This document shows, in pieces, positions 1 to 13,959 of a DNA stretch of 64,000 nt. Origin of the DNA: Fomes fomentarius (taxonomy: Eukaryota; Basidiomycota; Agaricomycetes; Polyporales; Polyporaceae); assembly GCA_022606135.1 (NCBI GenBank), contig JABYQN010000002.1:930001-994000 (forward strand). The letters run 5' to 3'. The position numbers and the translations under genes are program-made. The stretch's first letter is position 1. Each line of letters opens with the position of its first letter. The notes beneath the pieces are model-generated. The model saw only the letters and a program-made list of their open reading frames with translations. It was not told the origin of the DNA and ran no database searches.

Positions 1-1436
<1,436 letters not shown>

Positions 1437-3171
1437 TTTCCGGATCATGAAGAGCAGAGACGTGCAGTGCGCGCTGCGCGGGCAACGTCAGTGAGGGCAG
1501 GAACGAAAGAGAGGAAAACGGGGGAGCGGGAGATGAGGAGGAGGGAGTGAAGGAGGATGAGAGGGAAGATGAGGGCTCTGTTCGACAACCCATTGTTCTG
1601 CGGGCGCCACGCGGCTGGGCCCGGCGATGTCATCTTTGTCTTCCGCGTTCGGACGCGGCAACGTGCGCGTCCTTGTTCCCTCTGAGTCTCTGTCTCGCGC
1701 GTGCCCGCCGCGTTCGCATCTGCAATGGGCGATGGGAGTGCAGGTGTAGTGCGCGCGGGGAAAAGTTGCGAGATGCGTGCGGCATCGAGGTCAACAGACG
1801 TGATCTTGTGCGCGTTCAAGTAAAATGGGCGCTTGCATCTTCTTTCCCGACCCCGGTTGACAATATCGCGACGGGCTTCCACCTCCCCACTGTCGGCTGG
1901 TCACTAAATAAGTTGATTGAGCAACTTGTGATATTAACCAGCTGCTGTCTAGCAATAAAAGGAGAAGTGTTGGATGTGCTGGCAGCGGAGGCGGCACCTT
2001 TGATAAATCCCGGTTTTGCCAGCCACGGCTGTACAGTTGTGGTGGCGACCACTCTGGAAGTGCGTGTACGGATAGGTTCAACTTTTTGATATTATAACAT
2101 ATTCCTTTCTTCTGCAGATTACTCCTGCTGGGCGAAGATATGACGTGGTAGGATCTACCACAGGCTTGCTTCCCAACCAGGAATTCCCATGGCTGTCGAA
2201 ATAGCTTCGACACCTCACAGGGATGTTGATGACCATGTGCTGTACATGTGTCTTGAAGCCCATGTCCTTACTGCGATGGAACTTGGACAATCTTCGCCTC
2301 CCTATCCAAACGTGGTCCGACGCCAGCTCGCCTCGGTACTACAGATGTCCACGTCTTCCATCCATCGCGACAGGGCACTCTACCTATGACAGTAATCAGC
2401 CTTCCTTCAGCTCGGCCCCGAGGTCTGAGCGGATCGAGTTACCTAGGTAGCGCACGGAAAATGCCCAATACGTTGCGGCCCTCACCGCTCTGCTACCTCT
2501 GCCCCGGTCCCGGCCTATTGAAATTCTTTTCCCCATATGACAAATATTCTCAGAAGCTATGGCCACAAGTATCAGCACGTCGTCGTCCACAAGGGCTCCT
2601 GCTTCATAGACTTCATCTGATGACAGTCATGGCTTGATCTTTACGGTCTATCAGCTGCCTGGATCAGCTGGACGCAGCGACGTCTCGGTGTCACGAGCTC
2701 TCTGTCTGACATCATATTCACCTACTAACTTCATCGTCTACATCCCCGAGCGTGTAACGCACATACGCATGTTGATACCGCTATCAAGGGTGAGCGTATT
2801 CTACTCATGCACTCGAGGTCCTTACTGAGTTGAGAGTATTTTATGTACATCAGTCCCAGTCCTAGACATCTTAAGCGTCTTTGCGGGACACCCGCAAGCA
2901 AGGCGGTCTACGTTCAGCACATCTACGACCGACGAACGAGAATGTTTGAAGACGAACAGAACAGGCGCCCGTGTTCGACGACACGCTCCCGAACAGCGGC
3001 GGGGCGGGCACGTTGAAGTCGCGAGTGCGTCGATCGTCAAACAAAATAAAGTTCAGAACGTGACTTTCGAGGGCCTCTATGTAAGGCTCTCCAACTCGCC
3101 CTTCAGACCTACTCACCTCGCCCCTTTGAACCGAGCTCGAACAACCAACTTCTTATCCATCATCCTCTTGC
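1437..3171. other. Intergenic, no supported gene
   Basis: Divergent intergenic region between the kinase gene (minus) and the membrane-protein gene (plus). It must contain both promoters. The first 150 bases upstream of the kinase are purine-rich on the plus strand (a GGAG/GAGG-rich stretch at about 1500-1575), so pyrimidine-rich on the transcribed side, as is common upstream of fungal genes. Several ORFs of 60-180 codons exist on both strands, but none shows a recognisable domain or a consistent splice pattern. Confidence 0.5.
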
Positions 3172-4865
3172 ATGATGCCCAACATGACCAGTTGCATCGC
3201 ATGCCTCACTGTCCTCCTCTACGCACTCCTCACCGCCTCTCAGACCCTTAGCAGCTTCCAATATTCGGTCATCTTCATCTTGGCGAACGCCGTCCTCTTC
3301 TACCTCTACTTCCCAGTTATCCGTATCCTCTACGCCTGCATCGCCTTCGTCACCACGCTTGTCAAGGTCTACAAGGAGGTTCACAATTGCGTACTGGCAT
3401 TGTTCTGCAAGGCGTATACGGTTGTGGTGGTGAGCAGATCGTCCACAACTATCGCCTCTCCAGTCTGATGCACAATGCCGAAGTTACTCCTCACCATCCC
3501 ACCTCTCAACTTCATCCCGCACATCTACGCCTACGCCTTCAATAGCCCCTACCAGCGGACCTCCCGACTTTTCCGCGCCGCCAAAGTCTTCGCCTTCGCC
3601 TTCACGAAGAGATTCACGCAGCGGATACTCAGGGCCATCATCCCTCCCATCGCACGCGCTGCCCAGTTCATCGCACTGTGGACGACCTCGCTTCTCATTC
3701 GAGCACAATGTGCGATGTTGTTCGGGACCGTGTGGGCCGTGATGGCGGCTATGAGGTACACATGGATTCACTGTGGTGCTGTCCACCGCGTCGGTTCGGC
3801 CGGGTTCGATGAGTTCGGGAAGATAGTAGGCGAGGCATACAAGGTACGTTCGACTGGATGCTCTCTCGCGCCACCGCCTGATGAGTGATCCCGTCTTGCC
3901 GTAGGCCGCCAAAGATGAAGCGTATAAGGCATATTATTCTAGTGCCCAAGAAGCGGAGTCGATCAGCATTAATTTGGCAAGAGTTTCACGGATCTCCGCT
4001 CCCGCGTTCGCGCGTGACTCAATGGTCTATGGTACGCAGCTGTTGCATTCTGTTTCCCCTTGTTCATTCAATTTACTCGCACCCAGATCTCGTCCTCTCC
4101 ACCACATCTCCTATGCCCGTTCCTTTCTTCGAGATGTACACTCAGTTCGACCTCCTCTCAGCCTACTACCACATCTACTATCCCGCGCGGCCACTCATCA
4201 ACACGATCCAAGTTTCCGTCCTCTTCGATGGCACTATCCGTATCCTCATCGCAGGAGCGCTCTACCCGGCTTCGACTACCGTGGTCAACGTCGCGGCCCT
4301 CACCAGCACCGCTCGCCCCAGGTTCCTCGTCAGAGAGAGCCTTTCATTCTTCGAAGACCTCTCCTGCAGGCACAGGCATATGATCGCTGCATCGTCGATG
4401 TCCTCCGAGGATACAACGCTTGCCTCGTCGTCTTCCGAGTGCACCTTACTCGACTCGGTCGAGTCCTTCCAGTCCCTGGACGACATCGAGGACGACATCA
4501 TCGCAGGCGGGCTCCTTGTTGACAGTAGGATCGACATGCTCACCGTCGGTCTGCCCGTCAAGATTGACTGGATCGCCGCATGCGACAGCACCAGCAGCGA
4601 CCTCTGCGACATCGACAACGTGTCGCCCCTCAGGCCTGCGCACTCCACCCCGCGCAGGCCGAAGGTGTCGTTCACCGTCCCGCGCAGACTGACATTCAAG
4701 TATGCCGCGCCGAGCGAGCCCGCGACTTATTCGACTTTGGTGCCGTCGAGTACGAGCACTGAGCTGACAAAGCCGATGAACGCGCGCAAGGCGACGGTGG
4801 CGAAGGTCTCGGGCTGGATGAAGAAACTGCGCCAGGGCAAGCGCAAGACACTTGCCGTGAAGTGA
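3172..4865 (+). CDS. Ser-rich multi-hydrophobic membrane protein, unknown function
   Basis: Exons 3172-3429, 3484-3843, 3905-4031 and 4087-4865 join in frame to 507 codons; introns are 54, 61 and 55 nt. The N-terminal third is strongly hydrophobic, with a predicted membrane segment around ILANAVLFYLYFPVI and further hydrophobic, Arg-punctuated helices in exon 2. Exon 4 carries the block ILIAGALYPASTTVVNVAAL, which is also recognisable in the gene at 13960-15960. It is followed by a Ser/Thr/Asp-rich stretch (SSMSSEDTTLASSSSE) and a basic C-terminus (WMKKLRQGKRKTLAVK). The first two introns are phase 0 in both genes, which supports homology. No catalytic motif is visible and no function is claimed. 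Two further Met codons at 3175 and 3184 are alternative starts. Confidence 0.72.
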
Positions 4866-6187
4866 ATGCTTGAGGTGAGTCCATCGCACGTTCTCTTCAG
4901 CCTCGCATTCGAATACTGACGACTGGTGTACAGAGTCATCAAGCGACTCAACACCGATCCGCCGATACTCTCTTGGGCGAAGAGAGGCGGTAGCTTGAGC
5001 CATCCGAGGCCGCGGGTAGCTGGGATGACGCGTCTTGCGCCTCACGCGTATGCGTGGGAGACATGCGAGACGGGATTCCTGGCCGTGGCTGAAGACGCAT
5101 CGTATGGCAAATAGGCGGTGAATTGACCGTATACGGGTCACTTTCCTATATACATAGATAAATAATCCCTATCTACCAGACTATTCCACCCGATTGTATT
5201 TCTACACACTCTACCGTAGCCACATACTATTCCTATAACTTGACCTGCACGCATTCGTATGGTACGATACTGCACATGAACTTTCGGAAACTGAATATCT
5301 CTCTTCTAGCATCTGTAGCTTGGTTGTAGCGATACGTGTCAGACTCAGAATCGAGCATCAGATTTTCTTGAGACAAGCCTGTCAGAAGATCCAAGAATGG
5401 AAGGAGTGTAGCTGACTTGGAGTTGGGCTGAATGACAATGAAGGAGCGGCGCAATATTATTTCATCGCGGTGAGCGCTTCAGATAGTGCTTCGTATGTGC
5501 TTGCGAGCTACCACCTTGTCTTTGAAATACCACCTCGCCCCACACCGAGGGATTCAGGATGTATTGCTTACCTTCTAGGAACCACGTGTAAGTTGTGTTG
5601 GCATGAAAAGACGCACTGGAATGGTGTCGATGATCCCTTGAGTGCAGAAGTTAGGTTTTCAGGTTTCTTCGTTACTACTCCTCTGATGTCAACCTCAGAT
5701 CTCACAGCATCAGTTGATTACCGCATATAGCTGACTTTCTCAGGCCTATCAAAACATTTGAATGCACCGTCTTGCACCCCCACGAAGGTATCCACTATCA
5801 ACTCGAAACGATAGGCCATTGGCGGCACAACCAACGATAGTAAACAATGAGGGCCGGCCCTCCTAGCATGTTCCATGCTAGAACTAACCTTGAATCGTAC
5901 CACCTGGAGGCTAGGTGTAGCATACGACTAAGTCCGTGGCTAGGCTCCGAGTCAAAGGTCCGATTGAACGTTGAACTTACGACCACGACATGGTGGCTCG
6001 GCCTTCCTGTTCGGGCAATTCGTGGCTTGACAACGATGCCGCCGAGCGGCGGGACAGCCACCGTGATCCCCTAACAAGCACCGCCGCACCTGTGCTCGTC
6101 TCTCCCACGTTCACATACTTACGACGTCGACGTCGCCACAGGACTCGACATATATTCACAGCTACATTCACCGTCGACATAGTAAGG
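4866..6187. other. Intergenic, no supported gene
   Basis: Co-directional spacer between the membrane-protein gene and the phospholipase C gene. ORFs here are short, lack splice coherence and match nothing I recognise. The last 100 bases before 6188 are expected to hold the phospholipase C promoter, but I see no clear TATA box. Confidence 0.4.
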
Positions 6188-8162
6188 ATGGTTGCGCCGG
6201 CGCTTGACGAGTACCTCATCAAGGAGACCCGCGACGCGAAGACTGGGAGGAGTCAGGTAAAGTTGCTCATAGATCGTTCGTAATCTGCGCGAGTTACTGG
6301 AGCTGAGCCGACTGCGACACCTCCGACAGAGTTGTGCTGAGCTTCGTACTGTGCCGTACTTGCAGCCGCACGTACTGGACGGATCGCACCCGCTTACCGA
6401 CTACTACATCTCGTGCGTAAATACCGATTACAGTGTCATGATCGTACACACAATCCATGATAGGGGCTAACACCGACTGTAATCCAACATTGAACAGATC
6501 CTCGCACAACACGTACCTGGTCGCTAACCAGCTCTGGGGTGGTTCTTCGCCGAAGTCGTACACGACCGTTCTGAACGGGACCCCTCCGACGCGCCCTCCA
6601 GCTCGGTGCGTCGAGATCGACGTGTGGTACACCAAGTCCGGCCCCGTCGTGACGCACGGGCACACCTTCACCGGGTCCATCTCGTTCAGAGTGTGTTCAC
6701 GCTCCCCATCTTAGTACCTCTCACATTCGCTGACCAAGGATCGTGGCTGTGCATAGGGTGTTTGTGAGGCGATCGGCGAGGCAGTGAAGCCGGAAGACGG
6801 GCCTGTGACCGTCTCGCTCGAGTGCCATGTGGACTACGAGAAGCAGCCTGAGCTGGTTGGGATCATGAAGGAGGTGTGGGGCGACAAGCTCGTCACTGCG
6901 GCGCTGCACAGGAACGTCGTCGATGCTATATCGGACCTTATACACCATACGCACACCCCGATCACGCCCGATGATTTGAAGGGGCGGATCTTCCTTATGG
7001 TCTGGTCTTCCTTCTCTCTGGATTTCCCTTGGAATTGGGCCTAACAAAGCCGCGCTTGACAGGTTGAATGGTACCCGGAGAAGGTGACGGACGTCGCGAA
7101 GGGAAAGGACGATAAGGACGACTCGAGCTCCTCGTCGGACAGCGACTTCAGCGACTCTGAGGAGTCACAGGAGATGAAGAAGTGGAGGTCGCTCCATCCG
7201 AAGAACCGCACCAAGATACACCCGGAGCTCTCCGCACTCGGAGTCTACGCGAACAGCATCAAGCCCAAGGGCGGCTGGCTTGCCCGTGGTTCGTAGCGAC
7301 GTTTTCCGTCTTCTCTCTCTCTCTCTCGCACAAGTAGATGATCCTGACGGAAAAGCGTGCAGAGATCGCGGACCCGCTGCACGCGCTGATCAACGTCTCC
7401 GAGCGAGGGCTCACGGAGCACCTCCCGGTCGCACTCGCGGACCTCATCGCGCACGGCGCGAAGCACCTCAGGCGATGCTACCCGCGCGGCACGCGCGTGC
7501 AGTCCACCAACATGGACCCACTCCCCGCGTGGAGGTGCGGGACGCAGATCGTCGCCCTCAACATGCAGGTGTGGGACCCCAGCGTGCAGTTCAACAGCGC
7601 GCTCTTCGAGGGCACGCAGGGGTGGGTGCTCAAGCCCGAGAGCTTGAGAGGGGGACGTCCGGCCAGCGGAGAGAAGGTGTTGAAGCTGCAGGTCATTGGC
7701 GCGGACGACGGTGCGTTCTGCCTTGTCGGGTGACATGCTTGTTGGACGTTGATTGATATCTGTTGTTGCAGTCCCTCATCCGCCTGATGCGAAGAAGCTG
7801 GCGACATACTTCAAGTGCTACCTGCACACTCCGGCGGAGACGCACAAGTACAAGTCCAAGGTCGTCGAAGAGCACGGTGGAGATCCATTCTGGGACGACA
7901 CCATCGAGTACAAGTACCAAGACGGGGAACTCATCTTCATCAGGTCAGTCCTCATACACGTCGAGCACAGGAGGATACATGGACCAATGAATGTTCGACG
8001 ATGGACAGGCTGCGTTTGTTCCAAGACCGGTGGGGCAAAGACGAGGAGGTTGCATCGTTCACCGCCCAGCTGGACAGGCTCGAGAAGGGATTCCGTCTCT
8101 GGCCTCTCATCGATGGCGGGGGCAATGTTACGGAAGGGCGCATCCTCGTGAAGGTTCACTAA
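6188..8162 (+). CDS. PLC1: Phosphoinositide-specific phospholipase C (compact, delta-like)
   Basis: Hydrolyses PIP2 to IP3 and diacylglycerol at the inner face of the plasma membrane. Eight exons (6188-6256, 6366-6412, 6498-6690, 6757-6999, 7063-7285, 7363-7710, 7772-7943, 8009-8162) give an uninterrupted 482-residue protein. The X domain begins with ISSSHNTYL (catalytic His about residue 42, calcium-binding Asn 43), then RCVEIDVW and the second catalytic His in VVTHGHTF (about residue 92). An acidic Asp/Ser linker (about 195-225) separates X from Y. The Y domain starts near [15 protein letters not shown] and a C2 domain fills the last 110 residues. No PH or EF-hand region precedes X, so it is shorter than animal delta enzymes. 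The acceptor of exon 6 was chosen at 7363 because it alone keeps frame; an upstream tag at 7335-7337 is better placed but shifts the frame. Confidence 0.92.
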
Positions 8163-9323
8163 CCCGACTGAGGCACGACAACGGACCAGAAGAGAGTGAG
8201 GAGACTAGAAGGAGCCGGAAGGCAGCTGTGAGAGTGTGTAAAAATAGCACAGAGACAATCTTGAACAGCCTCATCCCAGAAATAGCCCGGGCGGATGCGA
8301 TACCATCCAACTTCCAGGTCACCAGACACCCAGACCGCTTGGGACCGCTCGTCGAGCCCATCTGGAGTTCTGATGCGATGTTATGCGCTGAGCGGGATTT
8401 CAACAATTTGCTACTAAACTTCAGAGTCCGCGGTGACAGTTACTGTGAGGACACGTCCAACTCCAACTCCTACTGTCAACGTCGAACTTTTTCTGGTACC
8501 ACATCATCGGCCTTGCTGGAAGAACACGACTTTCCTTGCGACATCCCAAGTGCTTGCATCCCTGCATTCCGACAGACAGCCAGCGCGGCGCAGACAGACG
8601 TGCGCGATGTGCACCATCCTCCAGCGTTAAAGTACGTTGGATCGTCTCCACAACGCCTTGCAGCGCTCCGGCTATCTTTTTGATCTCGATTCTGGATTGT
8701 TCAGGCTCAGTCCGACCAGGGATCTGGCCTCAATCTCAGCGCCTATTGCCCTGCGATGTGAACTTTCCCTCTGTTCCCGCGCAACGCCACAATATTACCG
8801 CGCACGACGTCGGAAACAGTAGGTGCAAGCGTCGCGTCCGGTGGTATGTACAAGTATAATCGATCAGGAACAAGCGCGAACCTACCGGTTGGTGCAAATT
8901 CTTACTTTGCTTATAGGCGTCTCCTGCGCCCACACTGCTCAATATCTTTGCATAGGGCGATATAGTATCATAACTACTTATTCCATATCCATATGAGTCT
9001 ATAAGGACAACGTTGGCCTCGCTCCAATGTCAGTGGCTTCAGTCCAGGTTGCGTTGTTGAGCGCGCCGGCTTAGGGTCTTATCAACTACAGAAGCCGTGT
9101 TTAATCGTCCCGCGCGCTTCGTATAGATTGCATTCAAATCGGTTTGAAATCCCGCGTAGAAACGCAACATTCGCGTCGCGGCCTTGTCACGCCGTCGTTA
9201 TTTTGTTTCCCAGGCGTCCGTCGATTTGCCTGCCTCGTTGATCAGTGCGGACGCAAGGCGGGAACATATATAGTCGGGCTAAGATTTTTCTATGGCCGCC
9301 CCTTCGGACGTGATTCTGCCACT
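8163..9323. other. Intergenic, no supported gene
   Basis: Spacer between the phospholipase C gene and the glycosyltransferase gene. It includes the 3' end of the former and the promoter of the latter. Open frames such as 7991-8683 run out of the phospholipase coding region in another frame and are not supported. Confidence 0.4.
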
Positions 9324-10530
9324 ATGCCCCCATACCGTTCCCATAAGGTCCCCTTCCGTCCCATCGTCGCCACAATACGCCAACCATGGATAGGCGTCCC
9401 TCTTTTGCTTGGCGTATGCTTTATCATCCAAGTCTTGGTGCTACGCAATTTCCTCCCGACGAAGGTGAAGGAGGTGCAGTGCCAAAAAGAGCCCATAAGG
9501 ACTACAATTGATAACTACCAAAAAATGTGAGTGTCTCGCTCTCCCCCACTCGCTCCCCCTTCCTCATCTATCCTCGGAACCTCTCCTTTCTCCCATCTTC
9601 GCGGGCTATTCGGGCCCCAGCAATATCCCCCCACCCGTCAATGAAGAGTTCCTCCGCAAATCTCCCCCAGTGGGCTCGGAGAATGCTATCGTCACGAGCA
9701 TGTACAACGACGCGTTCGCAGTCCCGATCGTCACCCTCGGCGAGACGCTCAACAAGGTGAACAGCACCGCGCGCCGCATCGTCTTCTACATCCCCGGCAA
9801 GGTCTCCGACCGCGCCCTCTGCATCGCGTCCGCGTCTGGCTTCGAGGCGTACGCCGTGGAACGCATCGCCCCGCCCAGCGACCAGGTGCACGGGCACTTC
9901 AAGGACCAGTTCACCAAGCTCTCTATCTGGGACTTCGCCAGGCTCGGGATCAAGGGCCTCGTCTACCTCGACGCGGACACGCTCGTCCGGCGCAACTTCG
10001 ACGAGCTCTTCCTCCTCCCCTTCAACTTCGCCGCCGTGCCGGACGTGTACGTCGGCGACCCCGGCTTCACCATCGCGTTCAACGCGGGCGTGCTCTTCGT
10101 GCGGCCCTCCGCGGCCGCGTACTCCGAGCTCCTCGGCCACATCGCCACCGCCAACTACGCGCACTGGGAGGCCGAGCAGGCGTACCTGAACGTCGTGCAC
10201 GGAGCCGACGCCGTCCGCCTGCCGTACATCTACAACGGCAACCTCGCGATCAAGAAGCGCAACCCGACCCTCTGGGACGGCCTGCAGTCCGAACTGCGCC
10301 TCATCCACTACACGCTCGTGAAGCCGTTCTGGCGCGGCGAGTACAACGACATCGGGCTGGACGAGGTCGGTGCGACCGTGCTCAAGAAGGCGGAGGAGTG
10401 GGACGGCCTGTACAGAGACGAGGTCCTCGAGTGGGGCCGGGCGTGGAAAGACACGTTCTCGAGATACCGCGAAGACTTCACCCAGTGCGGCCGGAAGCAC
10501 AAGGGCAGCCACATATCGAAATACCCATAG
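9324..10530 (+). CDS. Glycosyltransferase family 8 (glycogenin-like), type II membrane protein
   Basis: Nucleotide-sugar-dependent glycosyltransferase, probably Golgi-located. Exons 9324-9526 and 9621-10530, joined through a 94-nt intron with phase 2, encode 370 residues. A short basic cytoplasmic N-terminus is followed by one membrane anchor (about residues 23-41, GVPLLLGVCFIIQVLVL) and a lumenal GT-A domain. The domain shows TSMYNDAFAVPIVTLGETL, the metal-binding DxD in YLDADTLV (about residue 185), FNAGVLFVRPS and the late HYTLVKPF with a conserved His, all typical of GT8. I chose the ATG at 9324 because it places the anchor near the terminus; the frame stays open 60 codons upstream without further Met-rich context. 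The acceptor sugar cannot be read from sequence. Its codon usage is strongly GC-rich. Confidence 0.9.
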
Positions 10531-10735
10531 CACGACGCATCGTTTCCTTCTCCCTTCTCTTTCTCTCTCTCTCTGGGATTTCACGCTTCGTTTTGCTGGT
10601 CGGACGTGGTCACCTGGGTTGTATTGTATCATGGTCATGCACTACTAATGTACTCGCACACTGTCTGTATCGGCGTCCATACGGCGTGGGGGCAATAATA
10701 GATACTTATTTCTAGTCCCGGTCGGAGCGCGGGGG

Positions 10736-10780
10736 GATGATGGGGATGATGGGGATGATGGGGATGACGAGGATGACGGG
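10736..10780. repeat. 9-bp minisatellite, GATGATGGG units
   Basis: About five head-to-tail copies of GATGATGGG, with the last units diverged (GATGACGAG, GATGACGGG). It lies about 200 bases downstream of the glycosyltransferase stop codon in non-coding DNA. Confidence 0.85.
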
Positions 10781-10944
10781 TGGGCGCGTCAATGGACGTG
10801 CTGGTACTTAATTCGAAATGAACCTCGAAATTTGACCGCGCTCGTTGACTTATTTGGGCGCATGCTTGTACGTCGGCTATCAAGGAAAGTATCGTGGGTT
10901 CCGGGGATGGTGCGTCCCCGTAGCGGCCCCGTCACTCGTGTCAC

Positions 10945-12118
10945 TAGTGTTGCCGTGGAGTCAGAGCACTCCGGAGTGCAGACCACTCTGCTCCGACCGG
11001 CATCTCGGCTTGTCACTCCATCAGCACTCCGACAGCAACCGAGATGTCGCGATTTCGGGTGAGCGTTTAATACTCGGCTGGCTTTCCTCAGGCTGACCGC
11101 AAATCGCGGTCACGTTCACAAACACGACGCGGTCATTTCACGCGTCTACCATTTGAGCTTACCTCCTTCTAGTCGTCTTTTCACCTGTCCGCTCCCTCCC
11201 GCTGTCTGTTTGATTCTACTAGATCTACCTGGTCTCTGTCTCATTACGGTTAGTTTTTAGATCCCTTTAGGGCAAACATTTGAGGCTCGGGTAGCACCGT
11301 TGGGTAGATATAGGTACCTCCTCCCAGTCGGCTCAATAGTAGGGTCCAAATTATAATTCTTGGCTTGCCTGTGGGCAAGTATAATAAGTATTTTGAGCAC
11401 TCTCAGGACACCGGTCGTCTCACTCATGTCAGATCAGTACTGCGAAACCTGCAGTTCACTTAGTGACTCTATGTGTAACACACTACTTGGTCCCGAACTC
11501 ACATCCGTGTTAACACCATCACCCTCTACTCCTCTTCAGTCTCAACCCTTGTGTACAAACTCTGCACAGAACCCAAGGCATTTTCCACCAGCATATCCAG
11601 TTCAGCACTTGTTCGACACTCCTCCATCTCAGAATCCCTATCCACCTCCTGGAGTCTTTGCTGGCCTCCGAACGAGTCTTATCATCAAGCAAGGAGACCG
11701 ATAGGCTCCGTCAATCTTGTGGTGCTATGATGGAGGTTCTTCAGGTTGTCAAGTATTCACTCAAACAACGACTTCGGGAGGGTGTAGGACCTCGACTTCT
11801 CAGCAAACCCGAGGATTTACTACAAGATGACGAGATTACTGAGTTCCTACCCATCCTTCCTACCACATTTGATGATCACACTGACGACTAGACGAGTAAT
11901 GGCACTCAAGCAGCCATTCTATACTATACAGTACAATCTATATATTCCTACGACGAATGCAATCGAGACTCGAGTACTGCGAGCGCCATCGAGATAGATC
12001 CTTCCATATGTGGTGAATTACGTGAGCAATCGCCTACGCTCCAAGGCACTCCGGAGTACAGCGGAGTCTGATTGCCGACACTCCAGAGGGACTCCGACTC
12101 CACTCCACGGCAACACTA
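10945..12118. mobile_element. Probable non-autonomous hAT-like DNA transposon with 17-bp terminal inverted repeats
   Basis: The left end reads TAGTGTTGCCGTGGAGT and the right end at 12102-12118 carries the exact reverse complement. Both subterminal regions are crowded with ACTCC/GGAGT motifs, as hAT ends often are, and CACTCCGGAGT occurs inside both ends. The element is about 1.17 kb. The flanking 8-mers (cgtgtcac and cgagtcgt) agree at only five of eight positions, so a target-site duplication is at best decayed. Internal ORFs at 11360-11704 and 11658-11891 carry no transposase motif that I recognise. The assignment to hAT rests on the TAGTG-type end and subterminal repeats and is an inference. 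Confidence 0.6.
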
Positions 12119-13959
12119 CGAGTCGTGTGGGCCTGTTAAAGCAACTCGTTCAAAGTCCACTCCAATTCTGCCTGGGAAAACCCGCTGAGTGCCGAAGGGC
12201 CAGCCTCCACACTTCACTCTACAGCCACGGCCATGAACGCGTGAAGAACCAGTTGGCAGTTGAGAACAGGCAGCGATTGCGGCGAGTGTTACTTACCTAC
12301 GACGTGTCCCAACAGGCGGAAGCGGTGACAGCTCTCTCACGCTCACTACAAACACTCGTAGACTAAGAATATCGCGCAATCGGCACCCGATTGCCCATCG
12401 AGACCGAGATATTCGACGCCGACCACAGTGAAGCTGAGCCATGTGCATGAAGCTTCGAAAGGGAGTCGGACGATCATCTGTCTGTATGTTCGAATTCAAA
12501 GCCAACGCGACCCCCACTACCCCAACGAGAGCCGCTTCCCGGGCTTCCTTGCAAACGTCCTTCAAGTTTGACACGACCTGGACACGACCTTGCTTGACAA
12601 TGACAGACAGCATCGAAGTTGCAATTGATGGGCCACATCGATATCGCCAGCGCTCACGCGCGTATGGGCGCATCTTGCAACCATCGACAGTTCCGCTGTT
12701 CCCGCAAGCGGACCTCAAGCGAGTCAGTCGTACGCAAGTACATACATAAAACTTCGCCACGGCAGAAAAAGAGCAGCCATGGTCCATGATTTCAGAGCAC
12801 GCTGCACGCACGGCGCGCCAGACTCCAGAAGAGGGGAGCTATTCCAGGAATTGGTGATGGAAGAGGAGGAACCAACGGACCAACGGTTGCCACAATGCCT
12901 CCGCAGTCCAGAACCGTAAGCTTATAAGCAGCCGTAAGCGCGTGGCATGTACATTTGGACATCTTGGGCGGTCCGACGTTCCGGGATAAGTACTTATAAG
13001 TATCGAATCACCGATATCGATGCCACGCAAAGAGGACAGCCTCATTCCGAATCCGCAGTTTAACCACGCCCCTGCTCGTCGGAATGTTCCAACTGTCCGG
13101 ATGCAGACTCGGAGATCTGTCACGGAGAGCATGCATGTCAACGTCTGGTGAGAACGACGGGCATGACAGTCTGTCATGAGACCGCATGTATGTACGTACG
13201 TGCGCACTCTGGTCCGGCGAATATATTCTTGTCACCCGTGTCCATTTTGAACGAAGGCTCTTCAGTGTTAAACTGCGGAATGAGATGATTATGATTTGTT
13301 GAGGACTATGCCAAGACGAGACGTGTCGCGATGTCGATTTGAGGATGAGCTGGTCAATAGATATTGTGCTCGGCGAGCGATCTCCGAGTCGAAGGCAAAT
13401 GCTAGTACATATTACGTTCCCGAGACAAATGCGTCTGTCACATGTTAGCCCGATCCCGACGCCAGTACTTGGTATGGACAGGCAACAACGTCGGAGATGA
13501 ACCTAAGTACGTCGTGGGCATCTCGGACATGTGCGGTGCGGGGTGAAGTTGAAGGAACAGATCAGGAGTATGTTCATGGCCGGTTTCTGTGCGATCACCA
13601 CGAGTGCATGCTACTCACTCTCAGACCAATCGGAGTCAGCAGCTTGAAGCTGAGGCGCAGCAGCGCCAGTCATCGCCTTCAACCGCAATTGCGAACCTCC
13701 CTGCAGGTATACCGCAGCAACCCCTCGATCTCACCATTCCCTCAGAAACCGCCGTGAAGGCCTTCGAAGGCCTTCGACGCGGTCAAGGATCCCCGAGCCC
13801 CATGGTCAAATTAAGGACTGCGTCACGGGCGAGCGATAACAAATCGGATTTCCATTGTACAACACAGCCATGCAGCGGGCAAACACGGAATAACGTCAAA
13901 CATAACGATATCGAAGGCTCTCCTCGAGCCAGAAGGTTCATAGAACCGCCCCCGCGTAT
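12119..13959. other. Intergenic, no supported gene
   Basis: Lies between the transposon-like element and the 3' end of the minus-strand membrane-protein gene. Overlapping ORFs of up to 172 codons on either strand show no domain, hydrophobic segment or splice continuity. A perfect 20-bp palindrome lies at 13756-13775. Confidence 0.4.
13756..13775. repeat. Perfect 20-bp palindrome
   Basis: GAAGGCCTTCGAAGGCCTTC is identical to its own reverse complement and is itself two copies of a 10-bp palindrome. It sits about 190 bases beyond the stop of the minus-strand gene that follows. Confidence 0.9.

Noticed and set aside
1547..2089. 180-codon plus ORF upstream of the PKA gene
   Set aside because: Cys/Arg/Leu-rich mix without domain, signal peptide or splice continuation; overlaps several equally long frames on the other strand.
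4446..5141. 231-codon minus-strand ORF over the end of the first Ser-rich membrane gene
   Set aside because: Antisense shadow; composition is that of reversed Ser/Asp codons and there are no splice signals of its own.
9568..10638. 356-codon antisense ORF across the GT8 gene
   Set aside because: It is the mirror of a GC-rich coding exon; it is rich in Arg, Val and Glu with no motif, while the plus frame has the full GT8 signature.
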